A stretch of DNA of 64,000 bases, taken from Actinorugispora endophytica (GTDB lineage: Bacteria > Actinomycetota > Actinomycetes > Streptosporangiales > Streptosporangiaceae). The stretch's first letter is position 1. Each line of letters begins with the position of its first letter. The translations under genes were made by a program, and so were the position numbers. The stretch is from contig NZ_SNYN01000002.1 of NCBI RefSeq assembly GCF_004363075.1, forward strand, positions 248,001 to 312,000. The letters are read 5' to 3'. Below, piece after piece: positions 41,523-49,763 of this stretch. The notes under the pieces are model-generated. The model had not been told where the DNA came from and ran no database searches. It worked only from the letters and a program-made list of their open reading frames with translations.

Positions 41523-43205
41523 TCACCGGGGCCTCCGCCCGTTCCCGCCGGACGGGTCCCCCCGCCGGTTCCCGGAGTTCCCCGCGCTCCCGGAGTTCCC
41601 CGCGCTCCCGGGGGGCCCCGCGTTCCCGGGGGACCCCGGATCCCCGGCGTTTCCGGAGTTCCCGGCCGCCGGGCCGCGCGAAGGGTTCCGGGCCGGACCG
41701 GGGGCGGCTCCCCCGGAGGAGGCGTTCGACGAGGCGGGGGGCGCGGCGTTCCCCCCGTTGCCCGCGGACGCTCCGGCGGGGCGGGCGGCCGGGCCGCCGG
41801 AGCCGCCGCCGGAGGCGGCCCCGGAGGCGGCCCCGGAGGCGGCCCCGGAGGCGCCCGGGGAGTCCGCCCCGGAGCCCTCCGCCCCCTCCGGGTCGGTCCA
41901 CTCGCACTCGGTGTCGCGGAGGCCCCCCGGGCCCCGGCCCTCCGGGAAGACCGGGACCACGGGCAGCCGCCACCACGTCGAGGCCGGCGTCCCCCTGGTC
42001 TCGGAGGGGCCGTCCTCGGGGGGAGCCCCGACGGCCAGGCACCGCCTCCGCGCGGCCTGGGCGGGCACCTGGGCCTCCGGCGGCCCGAAGGCCGGGTCGG
42101 GCGTGAGCGGGGAAGAACCCTGCCGCTCCCCGAACCGGACGGAGGACGACACCGGGGTGAGCGGGGCCGAAGCAGGGGAGGCGCCCGGAGTGGACCGGGG
42201 GTCTCCGGGGCCGCCCTGGCCCTGGACGGCGGCCGAATCCGCCGCGGCCGGCGGAATGCGCGGGTCGAGCGAGGGGACCATCGGGACGCCGACCAGCGCC
42301 AGCGCCACGGAGGCGGCGGCCATGGCGACGGTGCCGCCCCCCTCCGTCGCGGCCTGCTGCGGGCGCTCGGCCAGGGACCCCCAGAGGCCCCGGAGCGGCC
42401 CGCCGCCGGAGAGCGCGGCGAGGTAGTCCGCCGCGGCCGGGCCGATGAGGAGCGGGGCGACGACCCCGCGCAGGCCGACGTTGACCTCCGCGAGCTCGGC
42501 CCGGACGGCGCGGCAGTCCGCGCAGTCGCCCAGGTGCCGCTCCACTCTCGTCCTGTCGCGTTTGGCCAGCCCGCCGCGCACGTACGCGCCGAGGCCCTCC
42601 AGCGTCGGCCGGCAGGACTCGGTGAACGAGCCCTCGGCGAGGTGCGTCTGGAGATACGCCTGGCGCAGCCCCTCCCTGGCCCGGTAGGCGAGGGCCGCGA
42701 CGCTGTTGGGGCTCATCCCCAGCACCTCCGCGACCGCCGCGGGCTTCTCCCCCTCGATCTCGGTGTGCCAGAGGACCGCCTGCCAGCGCTGGGGCAGGGA
42801 GAGGAACGCGCGGGCGACGAAGGAGCGCTCCAGGCCTTCCACGGCGGGATCGACGAAGGGCGTGTCCCGGTCGAGGCTCTCCATGTCGTCGGTGGTGACC
42901 TGCCGCCGCTCGGCGCGGCACCGGTCGTGGCAGGCGTTGCGCACCGACGCCAGCAGGTAGGCGCGGAAGCCGTGCCGGGGACCGCCGCCCTTCCGCACGG
43001 CCTCAAGGATCCCGGCGAACGCCTCGGAGACGACGTCGTCCACCTCGGCCTCGCCCCGGACCAGTTGGCGGGCCAGTCCCCGGGCCGCGGCGGCGTGCCG
43101 TTCGTAGAGGAGGGCGTAGGCGTCGCCGTCGCCTCTGCGGACAGCCGAGACCAACCGGTCGTCACCGGGCGGGGCCTCAGCGTCATCGCGCCGCGCGTCA
43201 GTCAT
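41523..43205 (-). CDS. ECF sigma factor fused to zinc-binding anti-sigma-like domain, membrane segment and low-complexity tail
   Basis: 560 residues from ATG 43205 (GGAAGG upstream). Sigma region 2 is about residues 15-80 (GDAYALLYERHAAAARGLAR, DDVVSEAFAGIL) and region 4 about 120-170 (LPQRWQAVLWHTEIEGEKPA). A zinc motif H-x3-C-x2-C (RHLGDCADC) near 222-230 is that of ZAS anti-sigma domains. A single membrane helix (about 265-285) follows, then about 275 residues rich in Gly, Ala, Pro, Ser and Asn with repeats such as GAASGAASG and GNSGNAG. The whole looks like a membrane-tethered sigma factor with a built-in inhibitor, possibly released by proteolysis or wall signals. Confidence 0.88.
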   Translation of the reverse strand: MTDARRDDAEAPPGDDRLVSAVRRGDGDAYALLYERHAAAARGLARQLVRGEAEVDDVVSEAFAGILEAVRKGGGPRHGFRAYLLASVRNACHDRCRAERRQVTTDDMESLDRDTPFVDPAVEGLERSFVARAFLSLPQRWQAVLWHTEIEGEKPAAVAEVLGMSPNSVAALAYRAREGLRQAYLQTHLAEGSFTESCRPTLEGLGAYVRGGLAKRDRTRVERHLGDCADCRAVRAELAEVNVGLRGVVAPLLIGPAAADYLAALSGGGPLRGLWGSLAERPQQAATEGGGTVAMAAASVALALVGVPMVPSLDPRIPPAAADSAAVQGQGGPGDPRSTPGASPASAPLTPVSSSVRFGERQGSSPLTPDPAFGPPEAQVPAQAARRRCLAVGAPPEDGPSETRGTPASTWWRLPVVPVFPEGRGPGGLRDTECEWTDPEGAEGSGADSPGASGAASGAASGAASGGGSGGPAARPAGASAGNGGNAAPPASSNASSGGAAPGPARNPSRGPAAGNSGNAGDPGSPGNAGPPGSAGNSGSAGNSGNRRGDPSGGNGRRPR

Positions 43206-43678
43206 TGCCAGTGCCTTCCGACGAGGGGTCACCGCTGTCGGCCGGTGCCGTGAGCGGGGGAGGGTGACCGGGCCCGCCGCCCCCTCGGAGAGGTCGCCCG
43301 AGGGGGCGGCGGACACCTTCCAGAAAAATACTCGTATTCGGCGTCATGAACACCGCTTATCCCAGTGTTCAGGGGTGAGGGCGGTGACGCGGACCCGTTT
43401 CCGTGGGAGGAGGGGCCGCGTCGCCGACGTCCGGGCCGACCGGGGACTCCGTTGAGGGGCGGGGGAACCGGTCCGGCCCGGAACACCGACCGCGCCGCTC
43501 ACCGGCTTCCCGGCCAGGAGAGAGGGAGGCAGAGGGCCGGTCGGCGCGCGGGGAACGCGGGGGTGTTCCCCGCGCGGCCGGGGGCGCGTCCACGGAGAGG
43601 GGGGTGGACGCGCCCCCGGCACACGCCTTTCCTCCCTCAACGCTCCCTGGGTGGCGTATCCGCAGGTCGAGGGGTCTC
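43206..43678. other. Intergenic upstream of the sigma factor
   Basis: No gene. A lower-GC patch around 43320-43370 (minus-strand GGATAAGCG...CGAATACGAG) is a possible promoter for the sigma gene. Confidence 0.4.
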
Positions 43679-45337
43679 TCAGCGCTCCCCGGGTGGTTCC
43701 GACGGGTCGGCCGGGGCCAGGGCGCCGGTGGTGAGGCCGTCCCTGGCCAGGCCGGCCGCGCGGGCGGCCAGTTCGGACAGCCGCCTGGCCTGCTGCTCGA
43801 AGTCGTCCAGGGCGCGGAACGCGGCCCCGTAGCGGCGCTGCGCGTCGATGTCCATCTGCGGGACGCGCGCGGACCGGGCGTCGGCCTGGAAGGTGCCGCT
43901 GGCGCTGGTGGAGCGGCGGGTGTTGGCCGCGCCGCGCAGGAAGCCGTTGAGGTAGTCGGTGTCCAGGAGGTCGCTCGCCGACCGCAGCGCGGCCCCGTCC
44001 ACCTCGACCAGTCCGCCGTCGATCAGGTCGGCGACCCGGGCCTGGGCGCCGCCGAGGTCCCGGGGGGCGCCGTCGAGCGGGGGCAGGCCCCGGGCCAGCG
44101 CGTCGAGAACGTCGCGCAGGTCGGCGCGCGCGGCCGCGTAGTCGGCCGGGTGGTCCGGGGGCGCCGGGGCGACGTGGTGGGGCGGGGCGAGGTCCACCTG
44201 GTCGTCGAGGAGGTCGATCAGCGGAACGTCGGCCCGCTGGTGCTCCCCCGGTTCCAGGGGGCCGTCGGGGTCGGCCGAGGACAGGTCCGTCATCCGCACG
44301 GAGGAGACCGCCTCCGACGGCGCGGCGGGCCGCCGCAGCAGCCACAGGTGCACCGGCTGGGTGTGGGTGGACGCCATCCCGGCGGGCAGGGCGACGACCT
44401 CGGTCAGGAGGCCGCGCCGCACCAGGTCGGCGCGGATCCGGCGGCCGGTGCGGCGGTAGGCGGCCGACGTGGACATGACGACGGCGGCGCGGCCGCCGGG
44501 CGCGGTGTGGGCGTAGGCGTGCTGGAGCCAGGCGAGTTCGCTCTCGGCCCTGGGCGGCAGCGCCAGCTCCCAGCGGGGGTCCAGCAGGAGCTCCTCGCGG
44601 CCCCAGTCGGTGGTGGGGGTGGGAGGGTCGCACACCACCAGTTCGGCCTGGTGGCCCGGCCACCGGTCGGCGCGCAGCGAGTCGCCGGCGCGGACCTCCA
44701 CCTCGGCGGAGCACTCCATCGCGGCCCTGAGCCGGGTGAGCCTGGCCGCGTCCGGGTCGATCTCCTGGCCGGTCCGCCGCGCGTCGGGGCTCCCCGCCGC
44801 GAGCAGGAGGGAGCCGACGCCGCAGGCGGGGTCGAACACCGTGGCGGCGTCCGCCCCGGTGAAGCGGGCGACGGCCCGGGCCAGGCGGGGCGTCGACGAG
44901 GTCTCGGCGTCGGCGCGCTGGGGGGAGGCCAGCAGGCGGGCGAGGAGGGCGGCCACGACCCGCGCGGGCGAGGTCTCCTCGGCGAGCCGCAGGGCGGCCC
45001 GGACCGACGGGGCGGCGGGTTCCGCCGGGCCTTCGCCGCGCAGCGCCTCGGCCACGTCGGCGACGCCCCGGACCATGGTCTCGGGGTGCTCGCCGCGCAG
45101 CGCCTGCCACAGCCGGACCTCGCCGGACTCCTCCACGCCCTTGTGCTGGGAGTCGAGCCAGGCACGGACCTCCGACAGCGCGAAGAGGGGGCTGGCCTTC
45201 GTCCCGGCGGCGGGGGAGGGGAAGTCGTCGTGGCGCCTGCGCCAGTTGGACACGGCGGCCCGGGTGACTCCCGCGAGCCGGGCGATGTCGGCGGCGGTGA
45301 CGTGCTGCTCGTCGCTGTTCCGAGCGGTGTTCTGCAT
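43679..45337 (-). CDS. N6-adenine DNA methylase with N-terminal helix-turn-helix
   Basis: 552 residues from ATG 45337. An N-terminal HTH (about 10-45, AADIARLAGVTRAAVSNWRRR) precedes a class-gamma methylase domain. SAM motif I is VFDPACGVGSLLLAA and the catalytic motif IV VVCDPPTPTTDW corresponds to the usual (N/D)PP(Y/F), with Thr in the aromatic position. The C-terminal part resembles the specificity/helical end of HsdM. No HsdS or HsdR gene is adjacent, so it is an orphan, common in actinomycetes. The changed aromatic residue makes activity uncertain; a regulatory role is possible. Confidence 0.88.
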   Translation of the reverse strand: MQNTARNSDEQHVTAADIARLAGVTRAAVSNWRRRHDDFPSPAAGTKASPLFALSEVRAWLDSQHKGVEESGEVRLWQALRGEHPETMVRGVADVAEALRGEGPAEPAAPSVRAALRLAEETSPARVVAALLARLLASPQRADAETSSTPRLARAVARFTGADAATVFDPACGVGSLLLAAGSPDARRTGQEIDPDAARLTRLRAAMECSAEVEVRAGDSLRADRWPGHQAELVVCDPPTPTTDWGREELLLDPRWELALPPRAESELAWLQHAYAHTAPGGRAAVVMSTSAAYRRTGRRIRADLVRRGLLTEVVALPAGMASTHTQPVHLWLLRRPAAPSEAVSSVRMTDLSSADPDGPLEPGEHQRADVPLIDLLDDQVDLAPPHHVAPAPPDHPADYAAARADLRDVLDALARGLPPLDGAPRDLGGAQARVADLIDGGLVEVDGAALRSASDLLDTDYLNGFLRGAANTRRSTSASGTFQADARSARVPQMDIDAQRRYGAAFRALDDFEQQARRLSELAARAAGLARDGLTTGALAPADPSEPPGER

Positions 45338-45427
45338 GCATGCACAGTACACGGTCGGCTGTAAACCCAAGGGGTGGAGTCTGTGCGCGTTGTCAACGGC
45401 GTCAGGTCCCAATCGGACCGGACCGGC

Positions 45428-45488
45428 GATGACCGTGACGCCAGCGTTCCAAGATCGCGGTTCTCAGGACGCTGGTGTCACGATCATC
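45428..45488. repeat. Imperfect hairpin repeat, copy 1
   Basis: GATGACCGTGACGCCAGCG pairs with CGCTGGTGTCACGATCATC. Most mismatches are transitions that allow G-U pairs in RNA. It resembles the hairpin at 47701-47751 and follows the DUF397 gene as a likely terminator. Confidence 0.55.
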
Positions 45489-45495
45489 GTCGTTG

Positions 45496-45696
45496 CTACA
45501 GACGTCCCGACTTCACCTCGGTGAGGAAAGACACCCACGCCTGGGTGGGGAATCCGAGCTGTCCCAGCTCCCGGTTCTGGGTGTCGCGTATCGTCGCGCC
45601 CATCTCCCAGTCCGCCACCTCCACACACGCGGTCTGATCGGCGCTGTAGCTGGACTTTCTCCAGTTCGCCGCGTTCGTTGTGGTCTGTGGCGTCAT
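45496..45696 (-). CDS. DUF397 protein
   Basis: 66 residues with AAGGAC before ATG 45696. The sequence WRKSSYSADQTACVEVAD is the hallmark of DUF397 and the C-terminal W-x2-FL-x-EVK pattern completes the fold. DUF397 proteins are encoded beside XRE regulators with DUF5753 and are considered their antagonists or toxin-like partners. Here the XRE gene ends only 11 bases upstream on the same strand, so they form an operon. Confidence 0.93.
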   Translation of the reverse strand: MTPQTTTNAANWRKSSYSADQTACVEVADWEMGATIRDTQNRELGQLGFPTQAWVSFLTEVKSGRL

Positions 45697-45707
45697 CGCT
45701 TGTCCTT

Positions 45708-46553
45708 CTAGAACTCTTTGCGGATACCGGACAGCAGGTTCCGCAGCATGTCACCGCCGATCCCCACAAGCCGGAGCTGGTTGAAGATCGCTTCGTGGTT
45801 GGCCAGATCCTGAGGGCTGTCCAGGAAGAGGTTACTCCGGTATCCCTCCATGTATACGGTCGAAAGTCCGGATTTGGGCAGTTTCAAGATCATGAAGGTC
45901 GGTATCAGCATCCCGATATGAGCCCCTGCGATATACGGAATCACCTGGAGCGTGACCTTTGGGTGTGTGGACAGCTCTTGAAGGTGAGTGATCTGGTCAC
46001 GCATCACCTCAGCGCCGCCGACCTGCTGGCGGGTTGCTGTCTCGCCCATGATCACCCACAGATCCGGGCCGTCTTCCGAAAACGCCTGATTGATGCGTTC
46101 GCGCCGGACTTCCATCTGGCGCTCAAGGTCATCGGAAGCAATAGTGCTGTTGACCCCTGTGATGATGGCGCGGGCGTAGCGTTCCGTCTGGAGTAAGCCC
46201 GTCACCATGGTGCTGGCGTACGCCTCGATCTCTGTCGCGCTCGCTTCGAGGCCGATGAAGGTGCCGTAGCGCTGTTCTAAGTCGTAGGACTGCCACCAGC
46301 CACGTTTGCCCGCTTGGCGGCGAAGTTGGAGCAGCGCTTCGGCCTCCTGTGCGGGGAGTCCGTAGTGTTTGGCCAGCTGTCGCAGTTCCTTCTCTCGGGG
46401 AACGCGCTGTGCGGCCTCCCAGCGGCTCACTGTCGAGACGGTCACTTCAAGGATCTTGGCTACATCGGTGACGGTGAGGGGGGCTCGTTGTTCCCGTAGC
46501 TTCTGGAGCTCGCGTGCAAGCTGCCATTGGGCAACGGTAGGGGAGGTTGACAT
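45708..46553 (-). CDS. XRE regulator with DUF5753 domain
   Basis: 281 residues. The HTH (about 10-65) includes LTVTDVAKILEVTVSTVSRWE. The DUF5753 domain from about 100 to the end has YASTMVTGLLQTERYARAII, LWVIMGETATRQQVGG and LQVIPYIAGAHIGM. This is a standard actinomycete regulator working with the DUF397 partner downstream. The divergent gap holds the promoter for the HATPase set, the usual neighbour of this pair. Confidence 0.93.
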   Translation of the reverse strand: MSTSPTVAQWQLARELQKLREQRAPLTVTDVAKILEVTVSTVSRWEAAQRVPREKELRQLAKHYGLPAQEAEALLQLRRQAGKRGWWQSYDLEQRYGTFIGLEASATEIEAYASTMVTGLLQTERYARAIITGVNSTIASDDLERQMEVRRERINQAFSEDGPDLWVIMGETATRQQVGGAEVMRDQITHLQELSTHPKVTLQVIPYIAGAHIGMLIPTFMILKLPKSGLSTVYMEGYRSNLFLDSPQDLANHEAIFNQLRLVGIGGDMLRNLLSGIRKEF

Positions 46554-46662
46554 GGGCTTATCCCAACAAATTAGAGTTGCCAGTTAGGCTTGCCAAGTAG
46601 ATGACGCATAGTCATACTCTAACTATGGCTGGAGTGTGTCGCCGCCATATCCCAACGAAAAC

Positions 46663-46696
46663 GGCCCTGACCAGTGAGGACACACCGATCAGGGCC
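46663..46696 (+). terminator. Hairpin in the leader of the HATPase operon
   Basis: GGCCCTGA and TCAGGGCC form an 8-bp stem with an 18-base loop, 35 bases before the small ORF. It could be an attenuator in the leader. Confidence 0.4.
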
Positions 46697-46731
46697 TTAG
46701 TCCCCGACCTGAGAGACCAGGTGGAGACTCG

Positions 46732-46842
46732 ATGAGTAAGGCTACCCCCCGCCGTGCCCCGGGCACGGAACCCCGTCCGCGTAGGGCTTCCCGCGTCCGG
46801 CTGTACGTTCTGGCGCTCGTCCGCGCGGCGGTGACCTCGTGA
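46732..46842 (+). CDS. 36-residue basic peptide upstream of the HATPase gene
   Basis: ATG 46732 has GGTGGAG five bases upstream. The peptide is rich in Arg and Pro in its first half and ends in a short hydrophobic stretch (RLYVLALVRAAVTS). Its TGA overlaps the GTG of the next gene (GTGA), so the two are translationally coupled. It is either a leader peptide controlling expression or a small conserved partner. It is too short to be classified. Confidence 0.55.
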   Translation: MSKATPRRAPGTEPRPRRASRVRLYVLALVRAAVTS

Positions 46843-47300
46843 CCACGTTCGCCACCGCGTTCGTGGGGGCCCCCGAGCAGGTCGGTGCCGCCCGGCGCTG
46901 GCTGTCCGGGGTCCTGGGCCACACCCCCGAGACGCACGTTCCCGACGACGTGCGGGACGCCGCCGCGCTGCTGGTGTCCGAATGCGCCGCCAACGCCATC
47001 CAGCACACCCACAGCGGCCGGCCCGGCCGGTCGTTCTCCCTCTCCGTGCGCGTGGACCCCGGCAGGGTCCGGGTCGAGGCGCGGAACCGCCGCCCCTACG
47101 ACGCCCTCTCCGCGCCCCGGGCCCGCCGGGCCGCCCCCGACGAGGAGAACGGGCGGGGCCTGGCCCTGGTGCGCGCGTTCGCCGCCGAGTGGGGGCCGCT
47201 GGCGCTGGAGCACGGCGTCTTCTTCACCCTCACCTGGCAGCCCGACCCCGGCCCGGACCCCGGCGGCACGCCCCCGGCAGCCCCGGCCCAGGCCGCCTGA
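46839..47300 (+). CDS. HATPase-domain anti-sigma-like ATP-binding protein
   Basis: 153 residues from GTG 46839. It has the Bergerat-fold N box ECAANAIQHTHSG and the G box ENGRGLALVRAFA of the RsbW/SpoIIAB-like family abundant in actinomycetes. There are no other domains. Proteins of this type are found next to DUF397/XRE pairs, as here, and may act as Ser/Thr kinases or ATP-dependent binders. A Pro/Gly-rich tail ends the protein. Confidence 0.9.
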   Translation: MTTFATAFVGAPEQVGAARRWLSGVLGHTPETHVPDDVRDAAALLVSECAANAIQHTHSGRPGRSFSLSVRVDPGRVRVEARNRRPYDALSAPRARRAAPDEENGRGLALVRAFAAEWGPLALEHGVFFTLTWQPDPGPDPGGTPPAAPAQAA

Positions 47301-47347
47301 CCTCCGCCGGTCCCGCTCCGCTCCCCGTTCCGTGAAGGAGTTCCGCC

Positions 47348-47683
47348 ATGACCGTGTCCGAGCCCGAATCCGCTGCGATCCCCGAGGGGGTCACCGTGTC
47401 CGTCTCCCTGGTGCAGGTGCTCAAAGGCGGTGAGCCCGACGACCACGGGCTGAGCCTCGCGGGGCGCCGCTCGCCGCTGCGGCCCGCGATCACGGGGGCC
47501 TGCGCCTGCGCCACCGCCGTCCTCCCGTACGACCTGTGGGAGGCCCTGGAGCGCCACGACCTGTACTCGCCCGACACCGACGTCTGGGTCCGCGTCATCG
47601 ACCCCGACGCCCCCGACCCGCTCCCCGAGGGCGCGGTCCTGCTGGAGACCCGCACCGTCGTCTACGGCACCGACGGCCCCTGA
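47348..47683 (+). CDS. Hypothetical protein of the HATPase operon
   Basis: 111 residues with AAGGAG eight bases before ATG 47348. It is not recognised. The core has the pattern GVTVSVSLVQVLKGG and a CACATAVLPYDLWEAL segment that suggests a small alpha/beta domain. It follows the HATPase gene after 47 bp on the same strand, so it is probably co-transcribed. Confidence 0.7.
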   Translation: MTVSEPESAAIPEGVTVSVSLVQVLKGGEPDDHGLSLAGRRSPLRPAITGACACATAVLPYDLWEALERHDLYSPDTDVWVRVIDPDAPDPLPEGAVLLETRTVVYGTDGP

Positions 47684-47700
47684 CCCCGCCCCGGCGGTGG

Positions 47701-47751
47701 CCGTGGCGTCGGTGTTCCAGAGCCGTGGTTCTTGGAGCGTCGGCATCACGG
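47701..47751 (+). terminator. Imperfect hairpin repeat, copy 2
   Basis: CCGTGGCGTCGGTGTTCCA pairs with TTGGAGCGTCGGCATCACGG; all mismatches I see are compatible with G-U pairing in one strand. It follows the preceding stop by 17 bases. It is related to the hairpin at 45428-45488. Confidence 0.55.
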
Positions 47752-47775
47752 TCACGGCGAGAACCGCGCACACCT

Positions 47776-47811
47776 ATTGATTATCGATCGAAAACCATTG
47801 ATAATCGATAG
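47776..47811 (+). promoter_or_regulatory. Two direct copies of an ATTGATTATCGATCG-type operator
   Basis: ATTGATTATCGATCG (47776-47790) and ATTGATAATCGATAG (47797-47811) are spaced 21 bp apart, two helical turns. The second ends at the base before ATG 47812. AT-rich dyads of this kind in front of DUF2975 genes suggest binding by the usual XRE partner. Confidence 0.6.
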
Positions 47812-48309
47812 ATGGATCGATACTTCATCTTCTCCCTCCGCGTCGCCGCCGTCATGGTGATCCTCGTGGGCTTCTTCGGCCAGTTCGTGGTCATCCCCGT
47901 GACGGCGGCCGACGAGGTCGTCCGGTTCCCGCCGTACGAGCCGTACGCCGCCCCCTACGTGGCGGTGGCGATCGCCGGCGTCGCCTGCGTCCAGGTCGCC
48001 CTCGTCGCGGTGTGGATGCTGCTCCCCATGTTCCGCCGCGACGCGGCCTTCAGCTCCCGGGCCTTCCTCTGGGTGGACGTCATCATCGGCTCCACGGTCG
48101 TGGCGACGCTGCTCGCGGCCGGGGCCACGGCACACCTCGCCGTGGCCGACATCCCCTTCCGCAACGGCGCCATGGAGGCGGTCGGCACGCTGGGCACCGC
48201 GTTCGTGACCACCTGCGTGGGGGTGTCGTTCGCGATGCTGCTCGTGCTCATGCGCGGCCTCCTGCGCAAGGCGACGGACCTGCAGACAGAGATGTCCGAG
48301 GTGGTCTGA
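47812..48309 (+). CDS. DUF2975 membrane protein
   Basis: 165 residues with four predicted membrane helices (about 8-28, 48-72, 90-112, 128-150). Length, topology and the WMLLPMFRRD...AFLWVDVIIG loop fit DUF2975. These proteins are nearly always encoded just upstream of a small XRE (YozG-like) repressor. Here only a scrap of such a gene remains after the stop. The function of the family is unknown. Confidence 0.85.
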   Translation: MDRYFIFSLRVAAVMVILVGFFGQFVVIPVTAADEVVRFPPYEPYAAPYVAVAIAGVACVQVALVAVWMLLPMFRRDAAFSSRAFLWVDVIIGSTVVATLLAAGATAHLAVADIPFRNGAMEAVGTLGTAFVTTCVGVSFAMLLVLMRGLLRKATDLQTEMSEVV

Positions 48310-48356
48310 CGGCGATCGTCGTCCTCCTGCGCCGGGCGCCCGACGACGACCGTTGA
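48308..48356 (+). pseudogene. Vestige of the XRE gene normally paired with DUF2975
   Basis: Immediately after the DUF2975 stop the frame reads TAIVVLLRRAPDDDR and stops. YozG-like repressors begin with an (M)xIVVRLD-type strand at this exact position. I infer an internal deletion that removed the HTH and left the two ends. It may also be chance. Confidence 0.3.
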
Positions 48357-48367
48357 CGATCTCGACG

Positions 48368-49291
48368 TCAGTGCCCCGTGACGTCCGTTTCGGGGGCGTC
48401 GGCGTCGAGATCATCGCAGGGGCCCGCGCGGCCGGTGGGCGTCCGTGGTGGCCGCTGGCGCCGTCGGGCGAACAGCTGCGGGTACGCGGGGGCGAGCATC
48501 GAGACGAGGACCGCGCCGACGGCGAACGGCGCGGTGCCGAGGGCGAGCAGCGCGAGCGGCGGGGGACCGGCGAAGTCCAGCACCCCGTGGGTGAGGACGA
48601 GTTGGGAGCCGGTCTGGAAGGCGGTGTGGAACCCGACGGTCGTCCAGACCGATCCGGTGGCCAGGCGCAGGTAGCCGAGCCCGATGCCCATCGCGGCGAA
48701 CATCGTGAGGTCGGCGAGGCCGCTGTATCCGCGCAGCAGCAGGGCGAACCCGGTGAAGAGGGCGGACTGCGCGAGGATCGTCCACCAGTCGGGCAGCCGC
48801 TCGCCGAGCGCGCCGGTGACGTAGCCGCGGAAGACGATCTCCTCGGGGACGGCCTCGCTGAGCAGCACGGCGAGTAGCAGGAGGAACGCGGTGCCGGCGA
48901 ACTCCGGCCCCGGGGCGGTCGCGGTGAGCGGCGCGCCGAAGAGCGCGAGGACCGCGAACGCGGTGGAGGCGGGGACGAGCCAGGCCAGCGCGCCGCTCAG
49001 GAGCGCGCGCCAGGCGTCGCGGGGCGGGGTGAGCCCGAAGTGCCGCAGCGGCCGCCGGTGGGCGAAGCGCGCCAGGACGACGATCACCGCGACGGCGGCG
49101 ACGGAGACGGCGGCGCCGCCGACGGCGCGCAGGACGAGTGTCCGGACCTCGGTCACCGGGGCGTCGCCGCCGAGCGCGGTCGCGGTGAGCAGTCCGGCGC
49201 CGAGGACGCCGACGGGAAGGGCGACGCGCAGGAGGAGGGACACGATCCCCGGATCCCGGTGCGGGGCCGCCCGCTCGTCGGCGTGGGTCAT
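48368..49291 (-). CDS. CPBP-family intramembrane metalloprotease
   Basis: 307 residues from ATG 49291 (GGAGGAAG upstream). Several membrane helices and the CPBP motifs are present: EAVPEEIVFRG (EExxxR) around residue 165 and the later FHTAF His motif around 230. The family includes CAAX-type prenyl proteases and bacteriocin-immunity proteins. A charged tail of about 35 residues ends the protein. It is a lone gene convergent with DUF2975. Confidence 0.9.
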   Translation of the reverse strand: MTHADERAAPHRDPGIVSLLLRVALPVGVLGAGLLTATALGGDAPVTEVRTLVLRAVGGAAVSVAAVAVIVVLARFAHRRPLRHFGLTPPRDAWRALLSGALAWLVPASTAFAVLALFGAPLTATAPGPEFAGTAFLLLLAVLLSEAVPEEIVFRGYVTGALGERLPDWWTILAQSALFTGFALLLRGYSGLADLTMFAAMGIGLGYLRLATGSVWTTVGFHTAFQTGSQLVLTHGVLDFAGPPPLALLALGTAPFAVGAVLVSMLAPAYPQLFARRRQRPPRTPTGRAGPCDDLDADAPETDVTGH

Positions 49292-49763
49292 CCGCTTCCT
49301 CCGTCGTGTCGCCGCGCTGTCGGACACATGACGATGCCACGGTCCGCGGCCGCCCGTCACCGCGGCCGGTACGAGAACGGTCACGCCGCCACCTGCCGAC
49401 GGCGGCCGCCGGTGGCGACCCGGCTGCGCGGAATTCCCGAAACGTTTCGGAAGTAGTGGTCCGCTTCTGGTTCCGAAGTCGAGGTTCTCGTTGGCCGAAC
49501 TCGGGGCTGTCTAAATAAATACGCCATTCACCAGGGGAGATGCCTCATTGGGAAAACCCTGGTTGGCATAAAGTTTTCGTATTTTTTCCGAAAACTATTG
49601 ACAGCCCTATGGAGTCGGACGAACACTGTCGGCACCGACAGGGCTCACCCTCCGTCAAACCGGGTCGCTCACCGCGGCTCGCCCCTCCTGCCGTCGGCAG
49701 CCCCGCCGGGTCGTGTCACGCTGCCTGGCCCCCACCAGCCTTCACGGAGAAGGAAGCACGCAC
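49292..49763 (+). promoter_or_regulatory. Xylanase upstream region with LacI-type operator
   Basis: No gene. CGAAACGTTTCG (49438-49449) is a perfect 12-bp dyad of the CGAAA/TTTCG class bound by LacI-family sugar repressors such as xylose- and xylan-responsive ones. Bases 49505-49615 are AT-rich, including TAAATAAATA and TTTTCGTATTTTTTCC, and probably hold the promoter and leader. An AGAAGGAAG ribosome binding site precedes ATG 49764. Confidence 0.5.

Noticed and set aside
41750-41860. CRISPR-like or other structured repeat in the sigma-factor tail
   Set aside because: The GGAGGCGGCCCC-type repeats are codon repeats of a Gly/Ala/Ser-rich protein segment in frame with the gene.
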